DNA of 51,000 bases from Cristatella mucedo (GCA_009760855.2 WPIO01000188.1:250001-301000); one strand, 5' to 3'; positions 1 to 12,504 are shown, counted from the stretch's first letter. Numbers and translations: made by a program. Notes: generated from the sequence alone by a model not told the origin.

Positions 1-99
1 AATGCCTGTAACTCACTTCGATCAATGTCACAACATCCCTTAATAAACAGTCAAAAAGAAGCTTAAGCATCACCTGCTCACCATAAAATTCTAGCTTTT

Positions 100-775
100 C
101 AACTTCCGTAACTCACTGTTTGCTAGTCTACCGGCTTGGGAGATCAGGCACGTACAGCTATGTAAAGCAGATGCACTCTGCAGCTAGGCGTTTCTGTCGT
201 GAGCCTTGCAGTTGCCACATCTCACCACTTCAAGCTTACCTGAGCTGGCTCCCAGTCAGGCAGGGCATCCACTTCAAGGTTGTGTCACTCACTTTTAGGT
301 CACATCATTCTATGGCTTCAGCCTACCTATCAGATCGACTCCCCCACCAGGCTATTCATTGTTACCATTTGTTTTTTGGGATTGAACTGTTTATCTATAC
401 CCCGTACAATTCTCAAATCCTTAGGAGAACGTGCCTTTAGTTTCTATGCTCTCTCAGCCTGGAACTCACTCCCCGCTTGCTTCACGACATATTCTGACTA
501 TTCCAAATTTAAAAGAAACTATAAACGCATGCATTTGTCGCCGCATTTAGAGGCTCCGTCTTCCTGTGGGTGCTTATGCATGCTGACACTGTGCATGCTG
601 CCATTAACCATACAAGCATGCTGACCCAGTGCATATCACCACCAAATATGTTATTCTTGTTGTTTATTGAGCATGCTACCATTAACCATTCGATCCTGCT
701 TCCTTCGCAGCTAATTTTAAGTACCTGGAAAGAGATTGAGTTCTCCCAGCGTGCTCTATCAAATGTGTTATTTTT
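100..775 (+). mobile_element. L2-A LINE, 3'-terminal fragment (RT C-terminus plus 3'UTR)
   Basis: This is the C-terminal end of an L2-like reverse transcriptase ORF, broken by frameshifts, followed by the family's 3'UTR. The three reading frames that overlap from 120 to 836 are pieces of one dead frame. The diagnostic 3'UTR text (a cttatgcatgctgacactgtg-type stretch, then a degenerate agagattgagttctc stem and a tcaaatgtg end) matches the other L2-A copies at 21.4-22.2, 30.0-30.9 and 50.2-50.6 kb. No intact protein is present. Confidence 0.75.
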
Positions 776-879
776 TAATTTTGATGAAATTCAATTGGTC
801 CTTGGAACTTTTGATTCGTGTGTCGACGCATGCTGACACCGTAAATATTCCTAAAAACCGTGTAATGCATATTAGAAAT

Positions 880-1345
880 AATAATAAGGATAGTGCTCTT
901 GATGAAGCGCTCTCAGATAACTCAATCTCTTTTTAGGGGCTTTAAATTTGCTGCAAAGGGAAATGCAATTGAATGGTGAGTAATATCATGCTTGATAAAC
1001 AAACCGCATGAATAATATGATTAAGGGTGACATGCACAGGGTCGGCATGCAAATGTGGTTAGTGGCAGCATGCACAATGTCAGCACGCATAAGCCCATAA
1101 AGGACGAATCACAGGGACCCACTGAATGCTTTCCTAAATAGGTGTGTTATTAAGTTCTTTTTAAATGTGGTCAAGTCAGGATATGTTATGACGCAAGTGG
1201 GGAGGGAGTTCCAGGCTTTGGGAGCATACGAACTAAATGCACGGTCTCCAAAGGATTTAAGTTCTGCACGGGGTATTTGTAGACTGTTAGATTCCGGAAA
1301 GCAGGTGGTACGATGCTTAGCTTGGTGGGGGAGGTGATATCGTGA
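880..1345 (-). mobile_element. L2-A LINE 3' end
   Basis: Read on the minus strand, this is the end of the RT ORF, the 3'UTR, the terminal stem and a short (ATT)n tail (aataataataa at about 882-893 on +). It lies tail to tail with the plus-strand copy at 100-775. It is heavily 5'-truncated and non-coding. Confidence 0.75.
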
Positions 1346-2049
1346 AGTTTATTATTGACCATAAATTAACATTCGCTGCATAGCTTCAGTAACCATTGCC
1401 GTGCCTAACCAAGGTTATAACTTTGAACCATGTAGTTTCAAGTTTGAGTTTAAACCATATGTAATTAGTCTGCATAGAGATTAATTTATTTATAGACAAA
1501 ATGAATGTATTGTCATAATTTTTTGCAAATTGCTTAGACTATCATTAGGTTCTTTGATGCCGATATGGAAACTGATTACGGAAATCGTTAAAATACATTT
1601 AGTGAATAGAAATAAACTGTTTATACGAACGTAGGCTGTCTGTCGTCCTTTTCCACCCCACCCCAGCCCCGTGGACTAAGCGATACCATGTTGAAAGAGG
1701 ACACGATCGCTTCCCTCAGCTGAGAACTAGGCCCACACCTCGGCGTTAGTATACACCGCACCTAAACGAATTTGACGGAAGAGCTTCCGACGAACTGTTT
1801 TGATGCCACGGGCATCGTGGCATCGAGGCTCTTCATATAGGTCCGACGACCGGAGTGCTCCTCCTGCAGCCTGTAGAACCGACGCCGACACTTGACCCTG
1901 GGACCTAACGTCATGGGCACTGCCCACGTATTTCGTGATTTTTCAATCCGTGGCTTTTGCCAGGGCATCCTCCTCGATGCCAAACTAGACCGCCACTTTG
2001 ATAATAACTCCAGTTGTCTAATCTTCGACGACAAGGTCCGAGTGCAATA
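1346..2049. other. Unassigned; GC-richer from about 1690
   Basis: 1346-1690 shows nothing recognisable. From about 1690 the base composition becomes clearly more GC-rich than its surroundings and continues so into the palindrome arm. Minus-strand frames of 66 and 99 codons (within 1727-2061) overlap in different frames and match no family I recognise. They could be remnants of an old mobile element. Confidence 0.4.
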
Positions 2050-3580
2050 TGCAGTCACCAATCAAAGTGCATCTATCTAGTGTCTGATATTCTCGCTGGT
2101 TCTCCGATAGGCCGTTTACAGAAGGTTGGGGATTAAAATTAGCGTGGCTGTGACGGTAGGCATGATCGGGCGACAGTTGGAGAGTGCCTGTGGCAGCGTC
2201 CAGCAGACCAGGGACGACATGTGGTTGAATCCGCAAAGTCAAAGCGCGGGGATCCACGGCACACATTGGATGCTGGTTCGGGCGGGATCGATGAAAGAAG
2301 CGACAAACCTTCAACGCCCCCCCCCCCCTCTGGCCGATCCAAAAAAATGTCCTGCCCTTGTCTAAATGATCCGCACTGAAGCACCAGGACACTTGGCCTG
2401 GTCGAGCTGGGAAGCCCACTCCTCTCCAGCCGCAGACCTTCTGAGGCGAGGCATGTGAGTAACCATCTCTTTCGGTTTCAAGTCAAGTCAGCTTGAGTGT
2501 CGACGATGTGTAAAGATATCAAGCTCAGCACCGCGGAGCCTTACGGTGCAGTGCAGCTTTCACAGGCAGCTTTTTTTCGTCCGTTGCCCCTTTGTCCAGG
2601 GCCTTAGCCCCTTAGTCCAGGGCCATCCCTGTTCTCGGCGGGCCACAAGAACGGCCATTGAGCGGACGCTACTGAGGAGCAGCTGAGGAGGGGCGAGCAC
2701 GCTGCTCGTCAGCGACTCGAGGGTCCATCACTCGGCCGCCAGGCCCATCTGATATCGTGCCACCGCCGAGATGGTAGGGTCCGGTGAGCCAAGCATCCGG
2801 CAGACCCGGATGATCCGTGTCTCCATTACCTTGCCAAGCGAAACCAATGGAAATAATGAAGAAGCTGGTCAAGTGAATAATCGAACTCTTGTGCAATCGC
2901 TTCAGTGACGAAGCAAAGAGAGAGCCGTCTATAGAAAAAAGTTTTGTGACGCCATCTTCAGCAATTACAAAAATAACACTACTGAAAAGCTCCAATGATG
3001 TACACATGCTTCATTACTGCCAGCATTGCAGGGAAAACGCTGATACATTGCAACGGGCAAATAACATCACCCAGACCCATTAGCATGCTCAGGCATGCCG
3101 GTTGTGACCGGTGGCAGATTCAAGCGACTTTTTTTCCAGCAAATATATAGAAAAGAGAAAACCTCGGTATTAGCTTTCTGAACATAAGGACTATTTGACA
3201 CATAGTCAGACTCACAAACTTGTCGCATTTTCGGTAAAGCCATAATTTTTAAAAAGTAATCCTCTTAAGAAATACGTCTTTAATTCTTCCACAGCTTCTC
3301 CCTTAAGTCAATTGATGCATAACAATAAAGTGAATTAAGGGATAAAATATTTACGTCCGTCAACTCATTGATCGCATAATTCCGTTAGGGAACTTTTTAA
3401 ATGTTGAAGGATGAAATAATTTATATGCGATAATCAGGCGTTCTTGTGGGTTTCGCTAAAAATTGCGGATCACGAATCTACATTTGTTATTTAACCTACA
3501 ATATTTTCCAACATTACAACCTCACATATATAAAGATTATTTGTATCACTTCCAATAGTTTCCAAAATTATCATATAACT
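2050..3580 (+). repeat. Palindrome 1, left arm
   Basis: The reverse complement of this stretch aligns with 5700-7230, with paired coordinates summing to about 9280-9295. Examples: the segment around 2145-2165 pairs with 7115-7135, the actatttgacacatag-type segment at 3190 pairs with 6085-6105, and the ttcttgtgggtttc segment at 3440 pairs with 5840. Identity is roughly 75-85% by eye. The part from 2050 to about 2860 is GC-rich and contains only broken short frames in both arms. Confidence 0.75.
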
Positions 3581-4329
3581 TTATTCCATTTTAAAATTCT
3601 CTAGTCATAGAAAGTCTTCGTCTCTAATTTAAGGTTAAGTTGCAGGCATTTTAACCATTCAAACGGAATACCCATTATGTAGTAGGTTGAGATCGATCAA
3701 ACTGATTTAATCGGATGAGTATGTTGTCTTATGAGAAACAACTTTCCGAAGCCCGAATTGTATCGCAGAGGTAAGACAGATAAGGCTTTGTCACAAAAGT
3801 AATATAAAAACTATAAGATATTGCGAAGAACTGCAAGTATATTGCTCCATGAACTTGCAAAACTAGTCTGAGACGAGAAAAAGTTAAGTTGTAATTAACG
3901 CTTAAGAGAGAAGAACATTGCCAGAAGAAACAGCTTAAATACAGGTGATTCAAAATTGAGAATTGAAATAGTAGGCTAGCCAGAGAACTACGCTGTCATT
4001 TTAAGTAACCTGGTTGCAGTTTGTAATACAAATAACGAGTAATACTAATTATGAAACTGGAAAATAAATAAATAGAGGTAAGAGTGAGTAGACATTCAAT
4101 TGCACCTTAGCATAAGTATCTTTCTAGGCACTCTGCTAATGCTGCAAAGGAAATGGAAATGCAAGGCGAAGCGAATGACTATTCTGCTTATTATGCCGAT
4201 ATGCATCAAAGGTTTATGTGCCAAGCATGAGCTGCCACATGGTCCATAGTGCTGGTACTGCTGCATGCACTGGATGCACCATCTCATAAATATGCTCTGG
4301 GTGCTGTGCCATATAGCACATATTCGACT
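3581..4329. other. Unassigned spacer of palindrome 1
   Basis: AT-rich sequence without a recognisable gene. The short minus-strand frames (74 and 63 codons) lack family features and have no counterpart in the other arm. Confidence 0.4.
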
Positions 4330-4440
4330 GACCGGCTGGCGGTTCCCAACGGGCCTGCGACTCTCACCAGCGTAGCACGAGTGGAGAGTTTGTTCGTACT
4401 AGATTGGTGAGCTGCTCTCCATTTGAGCTAAGTGACTCTG
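4330..4440 (-). repeat. Possible degenerate tRNA-derived SINE head
   Basis: On the minus strand a segment resembling a pol III A box (ttagctcaaatggagagc) is followed about 50 bases later by a poor B-box-like stretch. It differs from the better SINEs at 25.55 and 38.4 kb. It could also be a chance match. Confidence 0.3.
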
Positions 4441-4582
4441 CACTAGTCCGATATTTAGAGCAGACCGCTCAGCGATAGAAGAAAAGGTCAGCTCGAACTG
4501 AACTGGCTCATGCCGAGCAATCCAGTTGGATAGGCCAGAAGAGCATGTGCTATCTCTAAAAATGTTGAATCTTGCAATAATA

Positions 4583-5119
4583 ACAATAATAATAATAATA
4601 ATAATAATTCACTTGATAAAGCGCCCTAAGAGAACTCAATCTCTCTCTAGGCGCTTTACATTTGCTGTAAAGTGAAATGCAATTGAATGGTAAGTAAAAT
4701 CATGCTTGAAAAACAAACGAGATGAATAATATGGTTAGGGGTGACATGCACAGGGTCAGCATGCAAATGTGGTTAGTGGCAGCATGCACAGTGTCAGCAC
4801 GCATAAGTACATCAAGACGAATCACAGGGACCCACTAAATGCTGTCCTAAATAGGTGTGTTTTAGGTTCCTTTTAAATGTGGTCAGGTCAGGGATGTTTT
4901 GACGCAGGTTGGGAGGGAGTTCCAGGCTTTAGGAGCATATGAACTAAATGCACGGTCTCCAAAGGATTTATGGTTTGTATTAGGTATTTCTAGACTGTTG
5001 GATTCCGAGAAGCGGGTGGTACGATATTTGGCCTGATGGGGTAGTATATCTGACAGATAGGCTGGAGCCATAGAATGAAGGGACCTAAAAGTGAGCGACA
5101 AAACATGCAACTGCATCAC
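4583..5119 (-). mobile_element. L2-A LINE 3' end
   Basis: Minus-strand copy with an (ATT)n tail (aataataataataataata at about 4587-4607), the terminal stem, the 3'UTR and the last 78 codons of the RT ORF still open (4883-5119). That frame has the family's conserved C-terminal core: a Ser-Phe-Gly-Asp-Arg-Ala-Phe-Ser-type motif followed by AWNSLP. It sits in the spacer of palindrome 1. Confidence 0.8.
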
Positions 5120-5539
5120 TAATATTTAAAGTGACCACCTCGAGGAGACAGCACTTCGAATTCGGCTATACTCAGTATGCTGTTTGCTTCAACTAAAAAC
5201 GTTCGTCAGCTCAAATGCTGGTGCAGTTGCTCTTGAACAATTAAAAATGGCTTGGGACCTCTAGCGCAGCAGGACGAGTCGCACTTCAAAAAGAGCAATG
5301 GAGGTCTAACTAAGAGTCCGCAACCTAAAACCTGATTGATGCAAGGACCTTTGAATAGCACAAGCAAAGTGTTCATGCCGACGACATGACAATTAAAACC
5401 CCCTGTTCTTTTCTATGCTGAGAAATTGAAAGTGTAAGTGAACAATTATACAGTGAAGAATTTCCAGCCGCCATTACTTACATGCAAATACAAATGGAAG
5501 GTTAACCATTCAGAAGGTTCCATGCACAATAAATGATAA
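5120..5539. other. Unassigned
   Basis: No gene, tRNA or recognisable transposon seen in this part of the palindrome 1 spacer. Confidence 0.4.
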
Positions 5540-5640
5540 CATCACTTGATATAGTGACCGCGGAGAAATACATCTCTTTCTAGACAATTCACATTTTCTC
5601 GACGGAAGCACGATCGAATAGTCAGAGATACATCTGAAAC
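5540..5640 (-). mobile_element. Degenerate L2-A 3' tail
   Basis: A cacttgatatagtg...ctctttctagacaattcacat stretch reads on the minus strand as the terminal stem of L2-A with many substitutions. Only about 100 bases remain. Confidence 0.5.
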
Positions 5641-5699
5641 TTTTAAATTCAGGGTCAGAAGAATACAATTTTTCAAGCCACTCCAAGCCCGATGAATGT

Positions 5700-7230
5700 T
5701 AATTGCCAACATTTATGTAATTATTTTTGGAAACTAGTGGTAATGATACAACAGATCTTTACATATGCGCGTTTGCAATTGCGGAAGATATTTTAAGTAA
5801 TCCAACGAATCTATGCGTGTGGTTCGCAGTATTTAAAGAAACCCACAAGAGCGCTTGAGTATCACGTACACAGCATTACATCCTTCAATATCTAAATAGT
5901 TCCTTAACGTAATGACGCAAAATATGAGCCGAATGCTGTATACCTAATCCCTAAAAAACTCAATTTATTTTTCTGAATTAATTGTCTTAAAGGAGAATCT
6001 GTAGAAAAATTATCGACGTATTTCCTATGAGGATTACATTTTAAAAACTATGCCGTCACCAAAAAATCTTACAGTTTTGTGAGTCTTACCATGTCTCAAA
6101 TAGTCCTCTTGACGTTCGAAATGCCAAAAATGGCCTAGTTCAATCCTACATTATGGCTTGAAAAAAATTCATGGATTATCGTGGAGCACTGCTGGCTAAA
6201 ATCATAATCGGTCTAAGAAACGCACGCATTCAAGGAATATCTGTTCACAGCTATGGAGTTTTTAGGGTGTACATCTGCTTGGTCTCATGCAAGGCAATCA
6301 TTTTAGATTGTTGAAACTACAGAAAACCTGTAACAACAATACTTAACGTATTAGTTTTGTAAAATGCGAACTGCGTCGTTACTGAAGCAGTTGTAGGCAA
6401 GTTTGATTATTCACTCAACCACCTTCATCATCTCTATTGGCTATGGGCTGGATATGGTGCAACTCTGGAGAAATGCACAGATTCAGCGGCCATTCGGGTC
6501 CACTGGACGCTCTGCTCCTCAGACCCTGCTGTCTCGATGTTAGCGCGATTTAAGGTGGACCTGGCGGTCGAGCTATGGCTGCCTTCGCTCACTGACGTCA
6601 CTGAGGAGCAGTGCTGGCCGTTCCTCAGCTGTTCCTTAAGAAGTGTCCGCTTAATGGCATATCTGCCGGAAATCGTGATTAGCCCAGACCACTAAGGGGC
6701 AACGTATGTAAGAGCATGGGGAAGCTGCACTGCACCACACGGCTCTGCAGTGCTGAGCTTGACATTCTACTCAGCCGACGACGCTCACACTGACGTCGTC
6801 TTTAGACCGAAGTAGACGGTTACAGGCATGCCTCGCCTCCAGAGATGTGTCCCCGGAGAGGAGCGGGCTGCCCAGCTCAGCCAGGGAAATGTGTCCTGGT
6901 GCTTCAACAAGGATCATTTAGGCAAGCACAGACGCTTCTTCGGGACCTGCGTGTGGGCGTAGTACAAGCCTTGTTTCTCTGCTGATCCAGCCGGCCAAAA
7001 CCTGCACCCGTGGCGAACCATGGGCCGCGCTTCGACTCTATGGAGTCTGCCACGTGTCGTCACGATTCAGCAGGAAGTTGGAAGCTGCTGCAAGCACTAT
7101 CCAACTGTCCGCCAATGATGCCTACCGTCACGGCCAGGCATATCTTAATCCTGAACCGCCTGTTAACAATCTATCAGATAATCTGCCACAGTTTAAATTG
7201 CTAGATGGATGCACTGTGATGATTTGGCAA
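5700..7230 (-). repeat. Palindrome 1, right arm
   Basis: Inverted partner of 2050-3580. The match is strongest at 5700-5860, 6010-6110 and 6500-7190. The outer end stops at about 7230, where the outer edge of palindrome 2 begins. Plus-strand frames of 64 and 82 codons (7010-7302) overlap in different frames and are not conserved between the arms as protein. Confidence 0.75.
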
Positions 7231-8029
7231 ATATTTCGATACTTTTTCGATATGCTTACTTTTGGATCAGAGGCATATAACACAAATCATCAAGTGTATT
7301 AAAATAATTAAATACAAATTTAGGGTTTACTCTGTATATTGAGTTCTAATTGCAAAATGATTCGCATCTAGTTAGTAATGCATTTTAAAGACGGAGAACA
7401 TTGCAAGACTAGTCAGTATGCTAATTTAGTTGAATAAGTCGTATTGAGCGACGAAACTGATTAGAAATAAGAATATCTAGCTGCTTATCACTCTTCTTAT
7501 AAGTGTGCCGAATTACGCCCGATTTCGAAGCGATATAGTCAACAGAACTTCCGATTCGAGCTTGAGACTGAGTGACTAGATAATTTAAAGAAATAACAGT
7601 TTTGATGAGTTGCAGCAAGAGGGCTTCAAAGTTCACATCACGGTCCTGTAGGTTTTATAAGTTGGGAACTTGTAGGAGCAAATTAGTGCCGATTACAAAG
7701 TGAAATAGTTTCTGTACGGTTTATTCGCATAATTTTCATCGCTGTACCATCAGGTATTGATTGCACCCTAACTGCCCAAAGTCCAATTAAACTTGTGTTA
7801 AAAAAAGGCTATCCCGTTCTTCCTGACGGAAGAAAGAAATCTATTAAGAAGTCTTTAGTCTAGTCATTAATATATGAAAATACAATGGTTACCAAAAAAT
7901 GCAACTTATCAAAAGAATAAGTAAACAAAAAATAATTAAACGGACATATTGTATCATGAAGGAACGTTTAAGTTTTAATCGTATTTATGTGTGGGGAAGT
8001 CCATGGATGCATCGACATCAGTCAATTAC

Positions 8030-8201
8030 ATAATAATAAAAATAACAATAATTCACTTGATAAAGCGCCCAAAGAACTCAATCTCTCTCTAGGCGCTTTA
8101 CATTTGCTGTAAAGTGAAATGCAATTGAATGGTAAGTAAAATCATGCTTGAAAAAACAAACGAAATGAATAATATGGTTAGGGGTGACATGCACAGGGTC
8201 A
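8030..8201 (-). mobile_element. L2-A 3' end, private to arm A
   Basis: A 3'-terminal L2-A fragment of about 170 bp: tail, terminal stem and the start of the 3'UTR. Arm B has the uninterrupted target around 36100-36120. The flanks show a short near-duplication (gtcaattac before, gtcaataac after), as expected for target-primed insertion. Confidence 0.75.
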
Positions 8202-8499
8202 ATAACGAGTTCAAGGCTGTGAGAATATGAATTAAAGGTAAGGTTTCATAAGATTTGAGGTTGAGTTAATACCATGCCTTCCTTATTGGGGAAGCCCCTC
8301 TGATTAGTTGCCTGGTACTGCAAAATAGAGGACGGTTCACCAATTATGTCTTTGTGCAATTACAGGCTGTAATAAATACAGTTAGAAATAAATTATTTAG
8401 ACACACGAATATCATCGTACTCCTTCTCAGAAGCCAGCGCCCTTTGGTTAGAACAGCTGTACTTCTGCAGAATTTGTTTTCATAAGATGAATGTAATAA

Positions 8500-8605
8500 T
8501 AATAATAACAACAAACTTGATAAAGCGGCGGTGGAGAACTGAATGTCGTGATATAATGGTTAGTAGTAGGAAGCGTGATATAATGGTTAGTAGTAGGTAT
8601 TTTAA
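8500..8605 (-). mobile_element. Degenerate L2-A tail shared by both arms
   Basis: Remnant of (ATT)n, a cttgataaagcg stem remnant and a 3'UTR remnant. A 20-odd-base piece (gtgatataatggttagtag) is tandemly repeated here. The partner in arm B is 35640-35795. Confidence 0.5.
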
Positions 8606-9299
8606 CTGAACCTGTTTGTGTGTAACAGAGGCATACAAACTAGCATTTGCCGTCAAATTTAAATTCCATCTGAAACTCACTCTTTCTAGGTTCTTATTAC
8701 TATGGTTTAATCGTTCAACGGAAAAGTATGTTTCGTTGGCTTGAAATTAGTGTGACTTCATTTCCGCAGCAACATTTTAGCCGTAGTAATGGTGTGGCTT
8801 ACCGAATACTAAAATATAAGCAATCCATCTTGTTTACGGGAGTTTTATCTAAAACGTCAGCTGTTGTGTCCTGGAATTTATTGGTAAAATGCCTTTTATG
8901 TGCTTTAATCGTATTTAAAAATGCTTAATGATTCGATGTGCAGAATTTAAAACCAGCCATAGACTAAAAATCATTTCGTAATAAGCGACCATTCATCTTC
9001 TGATCAGCACCGATCGTTGTTTTCTTTCGAATGGCTTAATATTTTGTTATGGCTAGTTTAATGTCTTCAGCAAGCCACGGGCCTTATTAGCAATGATAAA
9101 AATCGATGTTTCCGAAGTGGAGTATTTTACACTTTATCCCCGTAAAGTGCTCGGAGATGTCGCTATGAAAGATTTAGCTATCACAGAGTATAGCAGTCAA
9201 TCCCACCTGAAATACCATCTCCTGAACTGACCACGTTTATCAGAAGCTAAAAACACAGCTGTTTATCCCAGTGTTGAGCGGGTTCTTGTTACTCATCTT

Positions 9300-9515
9300 T
9301 TTGGCTTGATTCACGCTGACACTGTGCATTCCACAACTAACCGTATTCGCATAGTGATCAATTGCATCCAACATCGAACATTGCTGCGCTTATTTTCCTT
9401 GAACATGTTACTACTCAGTGATCTATCACGATTCCAACACAGCATATGTAAAGTGAACTGAAACAGATTAAGCTGTCTGAGGGCCCAATATAAATGTTTT
9501 GTTATTGTGGTTAAA
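9300..9515 (+). mobile_element. Degenerate L2-A 3'UTR shared by both arms
   Basis: The cacgctgacactgtgcat hallmark and a following decayed 3'UTR identify an old L2-A end. The same element is at 34740-34995 in arm B, so it predates the inverted duplication. Confidence 0.6.
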
Positions 9516-10734
9516 GTAGATTATTGGCTAATTTAGATCATCTTAATTATCATTGAGTCAAATATTCTAGGTATATTAGGTGCCTGAACATGCATAGGGC
9601 ACTAGCAAACACATTTTATACTCACGTGTCGGAGTAAGCACAAGCATGCTACTCGATATGCCACACTAACAGTAAACGTCGAGTGACCCTGCATGAAGAC
9701 GTAAGAACATCGTTGCTCGAAAAAGAAATCGTCACTATAGTCTCCATTAGTGCCTGAAAAAGTAGTAGTGGCGGGTCTTAAACGATGGAGTGTCATCGCA
9801 CATCAAGTTTTTTCCACAGCAGATCAGAATTATGAGGCTCACGCAAGTACTCTACGAAATTCCTACAAACTGTTCAGGAAACGCCAGCAGTGATAGCATC
9901 GCTGGTCATGTAAACCCGAGCAAACACTTGGAGGACAGATGTTTATACAAGTTATGCATTTGCTACTGTCCTCTGAGATGTATCAATGGTTTACGTTAAT
10001 ATTGTAATCTCGTTTCGCACAAATGCAATTTTAGCACGACCTACATACCTTATCTAAAATCTGAATACTACACAAACCTATGCCACAGCTATTTCAAGAT
10101 GAAAAATGGCTGAATTGTCGTACCCTTTTGAGACTAGGCAATGGTAATTCATGAATTTAGAGTCTCTCATTTGGTTTTACCCCACGAGTCTGTTTTTTAG
10201 ATTTAATTGCTATTAGCCAGCTAAAAGCTATATGCATTTTTACGGTGATAATGTTAAAATGTGTTCATTCTGCCTAAGATCACGAATCTCCTGCTAAGAA
10301 TAAATTGAAGAGATCGGATTGAAGATAAAAATAGCAAAGTCAGTTCCACAAATGTTTGAATACAATTTAAACCATCCGGTCAGACGATGAGAGGTTCACT
10401 GGTAAGTTTATCAAGTGTTTAATTCTGTCTCTCATTCAAACTGAGTGACTATAAACAAGCAGATGCTGCCAAGACATTCATCTGGCATTGGCTTCAGGCT
10501 AAGTCTTGCATGTTGCATGGGCAGTGTGACCCAGTAGCCGCCAGTAGACATGCTACTTTATAACATTTTAACGAAGTTGCCAACTACACTAGTACTCAAC
10601 CAGCATTCTATAGTCGGCTCGGGCTTTGATTGAGCTATCAATAGATGGATACTAAAGCGGCAGCCACACGGGCAGCCGTCAATTTTCTGTGGGTTGCAGT
10701 AGAATAAATAAAGTATTGTTCGTCTGTGTTTTGT

Positions 10735-11631
10735 TGGTGTTAGCTTCTCTAGAAGTACTCGTACTTGTCTCAGCTTGTTCAATGCGTGTCGTTAGGAGGT
10801 TAGGTCTCACAAAAGACAGGTTACCTGTGGAATCCCTCAAGGGTCCGTCCTTGATCCATCTATTCTCCCTTTGTACTCAACCTCTGGGAAAAGAGATAAA
10901 GCTACATGGAATAGGATAACACTTTTATGCTGACGATACTCAACTGCATTTGTCATTCTAACCGGCGGAATCTGCTATGGCTGCTGATAAACTGAGTGCT
11001 TGCCTTGCCGACATTCGGTCATGGATGTCGAACAAATTCTAAAACTAAATGACGATAAAATCGAATTGCTACTCATAGGACACCCTAAGCGTGTGGCAGG
11101 ATTAAAGCGCATTGCTTTTCTAATGGGTGATGCTGTTATGCGACCATCACAACGTGCTCAAAATTTAGGCGTCGTTTTCTACAGCTGCCTAAATTTCAAA
11201 AAATTAATTCACAAGACTGCTTCTACAGATGGCCATCGCGTCCCATCCCTATTTCAGATCAGGAGCTGTTTTCCACAGTGGCTTGCAAATAATTTAACTA
11301 GCTCCTTAGTTCTGTCTCGGCTTGATTATTGCAATTCCCTTGAGGCTGGGCTACCAAACTAAAGCAACTAGGCCACTGCAGCTGACTATAAGTTTGGCTG
11401 CAAGAGTAATTTTCAAGTCCAAGAGGTTCGACCACGTGCCGCCTTTGCTAAATAATTAGACTGGCTGCCGGTTGATCAACGGATACAGAGCACAGTTCTT
11501 ACGCTGACCCATAAGGCCCACCACGGCTTGGTATCTAAATGTGTAGCTAAACTGTTGCACCGGTTTTAGCCTCCTCCTACCCTCAGGTCCAATATTGATA
11601 ATACATTAGCTAATGTAATAACATAACTCAT
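10735..11631 (+). mobile_element. LINE-B reverse transcriptase fragment
   Basis: Frameshifted L2-like RT. A CGIPQGSVLDP-type motif is encoded near 10828-10860, a [12 protein letters not shown]-type catalytic motif near 10925-10960, then a SWMSNKFLKLNDDK-type segment near 11020-11060 and a SSLVLSRLDYCNSL segment near 11300-11340. The last two match the same region of the LINE-B copy at 14.2-14.9 kb. The element is interrupted at about 11632 by a SINE and resumes at about 11722. This RT portion is absent from arm B. Confidence 0.75.
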
Positions 11632-11722
11632 TTGTACTCCGCACTAAGAGAACTTATCCTCTATGACCTCTGCTGACCTTGGTGGTGGCGAGCACCTTAA
11701 CCACTGAACCCAACCAGCTCGT
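11632..11722 (-). repeat. SINE fragment inserted in LINE-B
   Basis: A segment carrying ggcgagcaccttaaccactg and taagagaacttatcct splits the LINE-B ORF between codons that are adjacent in other copies. The same head text occurs in the SINEs at 24290-24430 and 33580-33720. The aagagaactta part resembles the L2-A terminal stem. Confidence 0.55.
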
Positions 11723-12095
11723 CGCTGTTCCAATCCTTCGCTTAAAGGCCGTTGGCGACAGACGTTTTAGCTCTGCTGGTCCCAGGCTGTGGAACTCGCT
11801 TCAAAAATTCTCAGGCAACGACAACTACTTTCATGCTGCCGACTATTGGTCTTCCTTTCCAGCTGTCCTGAGATGCTACTTTCATGCTACTCACTTCCTC
11901 AGCTGCTCTCATGACTCTGCTATTCTTCCCACTTTCTCTTTGTCGCTTGAGATGAAGTTGGTTAGCTAGAAAATGCGTACTGAAAGCCGCTTAGGCTGTG
12001 AGAGCGCTACACAAAACTCTCCTGTGTAACTTGCACATAGTCTGTATGGCTTTGTAAAATTACAGACTTAAATACATTACATTAACGGCAAGGGG
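11723..12095 (+). mobile_element. LINE-B 3' end
   Basis: The C-terminal ORF (GDRRFSSAGPRLWNSL-type motif near 11755-11800) is followed by the 3' end with a gctgtgagagcgctacacaaaactc segment. It ends in a ttaaatacattacatta tail near 12070-12085, the hallmark of this family. It is non-functional. Confidence 0.75.
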
Positions 12096-12324
12096 TGCTT
12101 ATAGCCCTAAATTTTTTTCTGTCGTTATACAAAAGAGGCTGGTAAATCAAATAGTAAATAAGTCTAGCTTAAGTTTTATGGTTATGTCACACAAAAAGCG
12201 AGTCATTATAAATAAATGGCTAATCCCTTAGTAGCTCAATTTCCTCATGGTGTTAACTTAGCTAGGAGGTAAGGTTAAACTCGTGAACTTACTATTTCTT
12301 CCAAGTCAAAAGGGATCTGTTGCT

Positions 12325-12420
12325 ATGTGCTGCGTTAAGGGGACAGCTATTTTAAGGTGCCAGAACTTCACCGACCAGGTCGTAAGTTCAAGTCCATCAC
12401 AGGCTACTTTTGATGGTCAG
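12325..12420 (+). repeat. Possible tRNA-like SINE remnant
   Basis: A B-box-like gtcgtaagttcaagtcc element near 12389-12405 follows an A-box-like ttaaggggacagc. No convincing cloverleaf is visible. It is likely a decayed SINE rather than a tRNA gene. Confidence 0.3.
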
Positions 12421-12504
12421 GGGTATTGCAAGCGGGAGTAAAAATATCATCTCAGTCTGTGGCTCCATAAAGGCACAAAGCAATGTATATTTCGCTCGGG
12501 AGAG

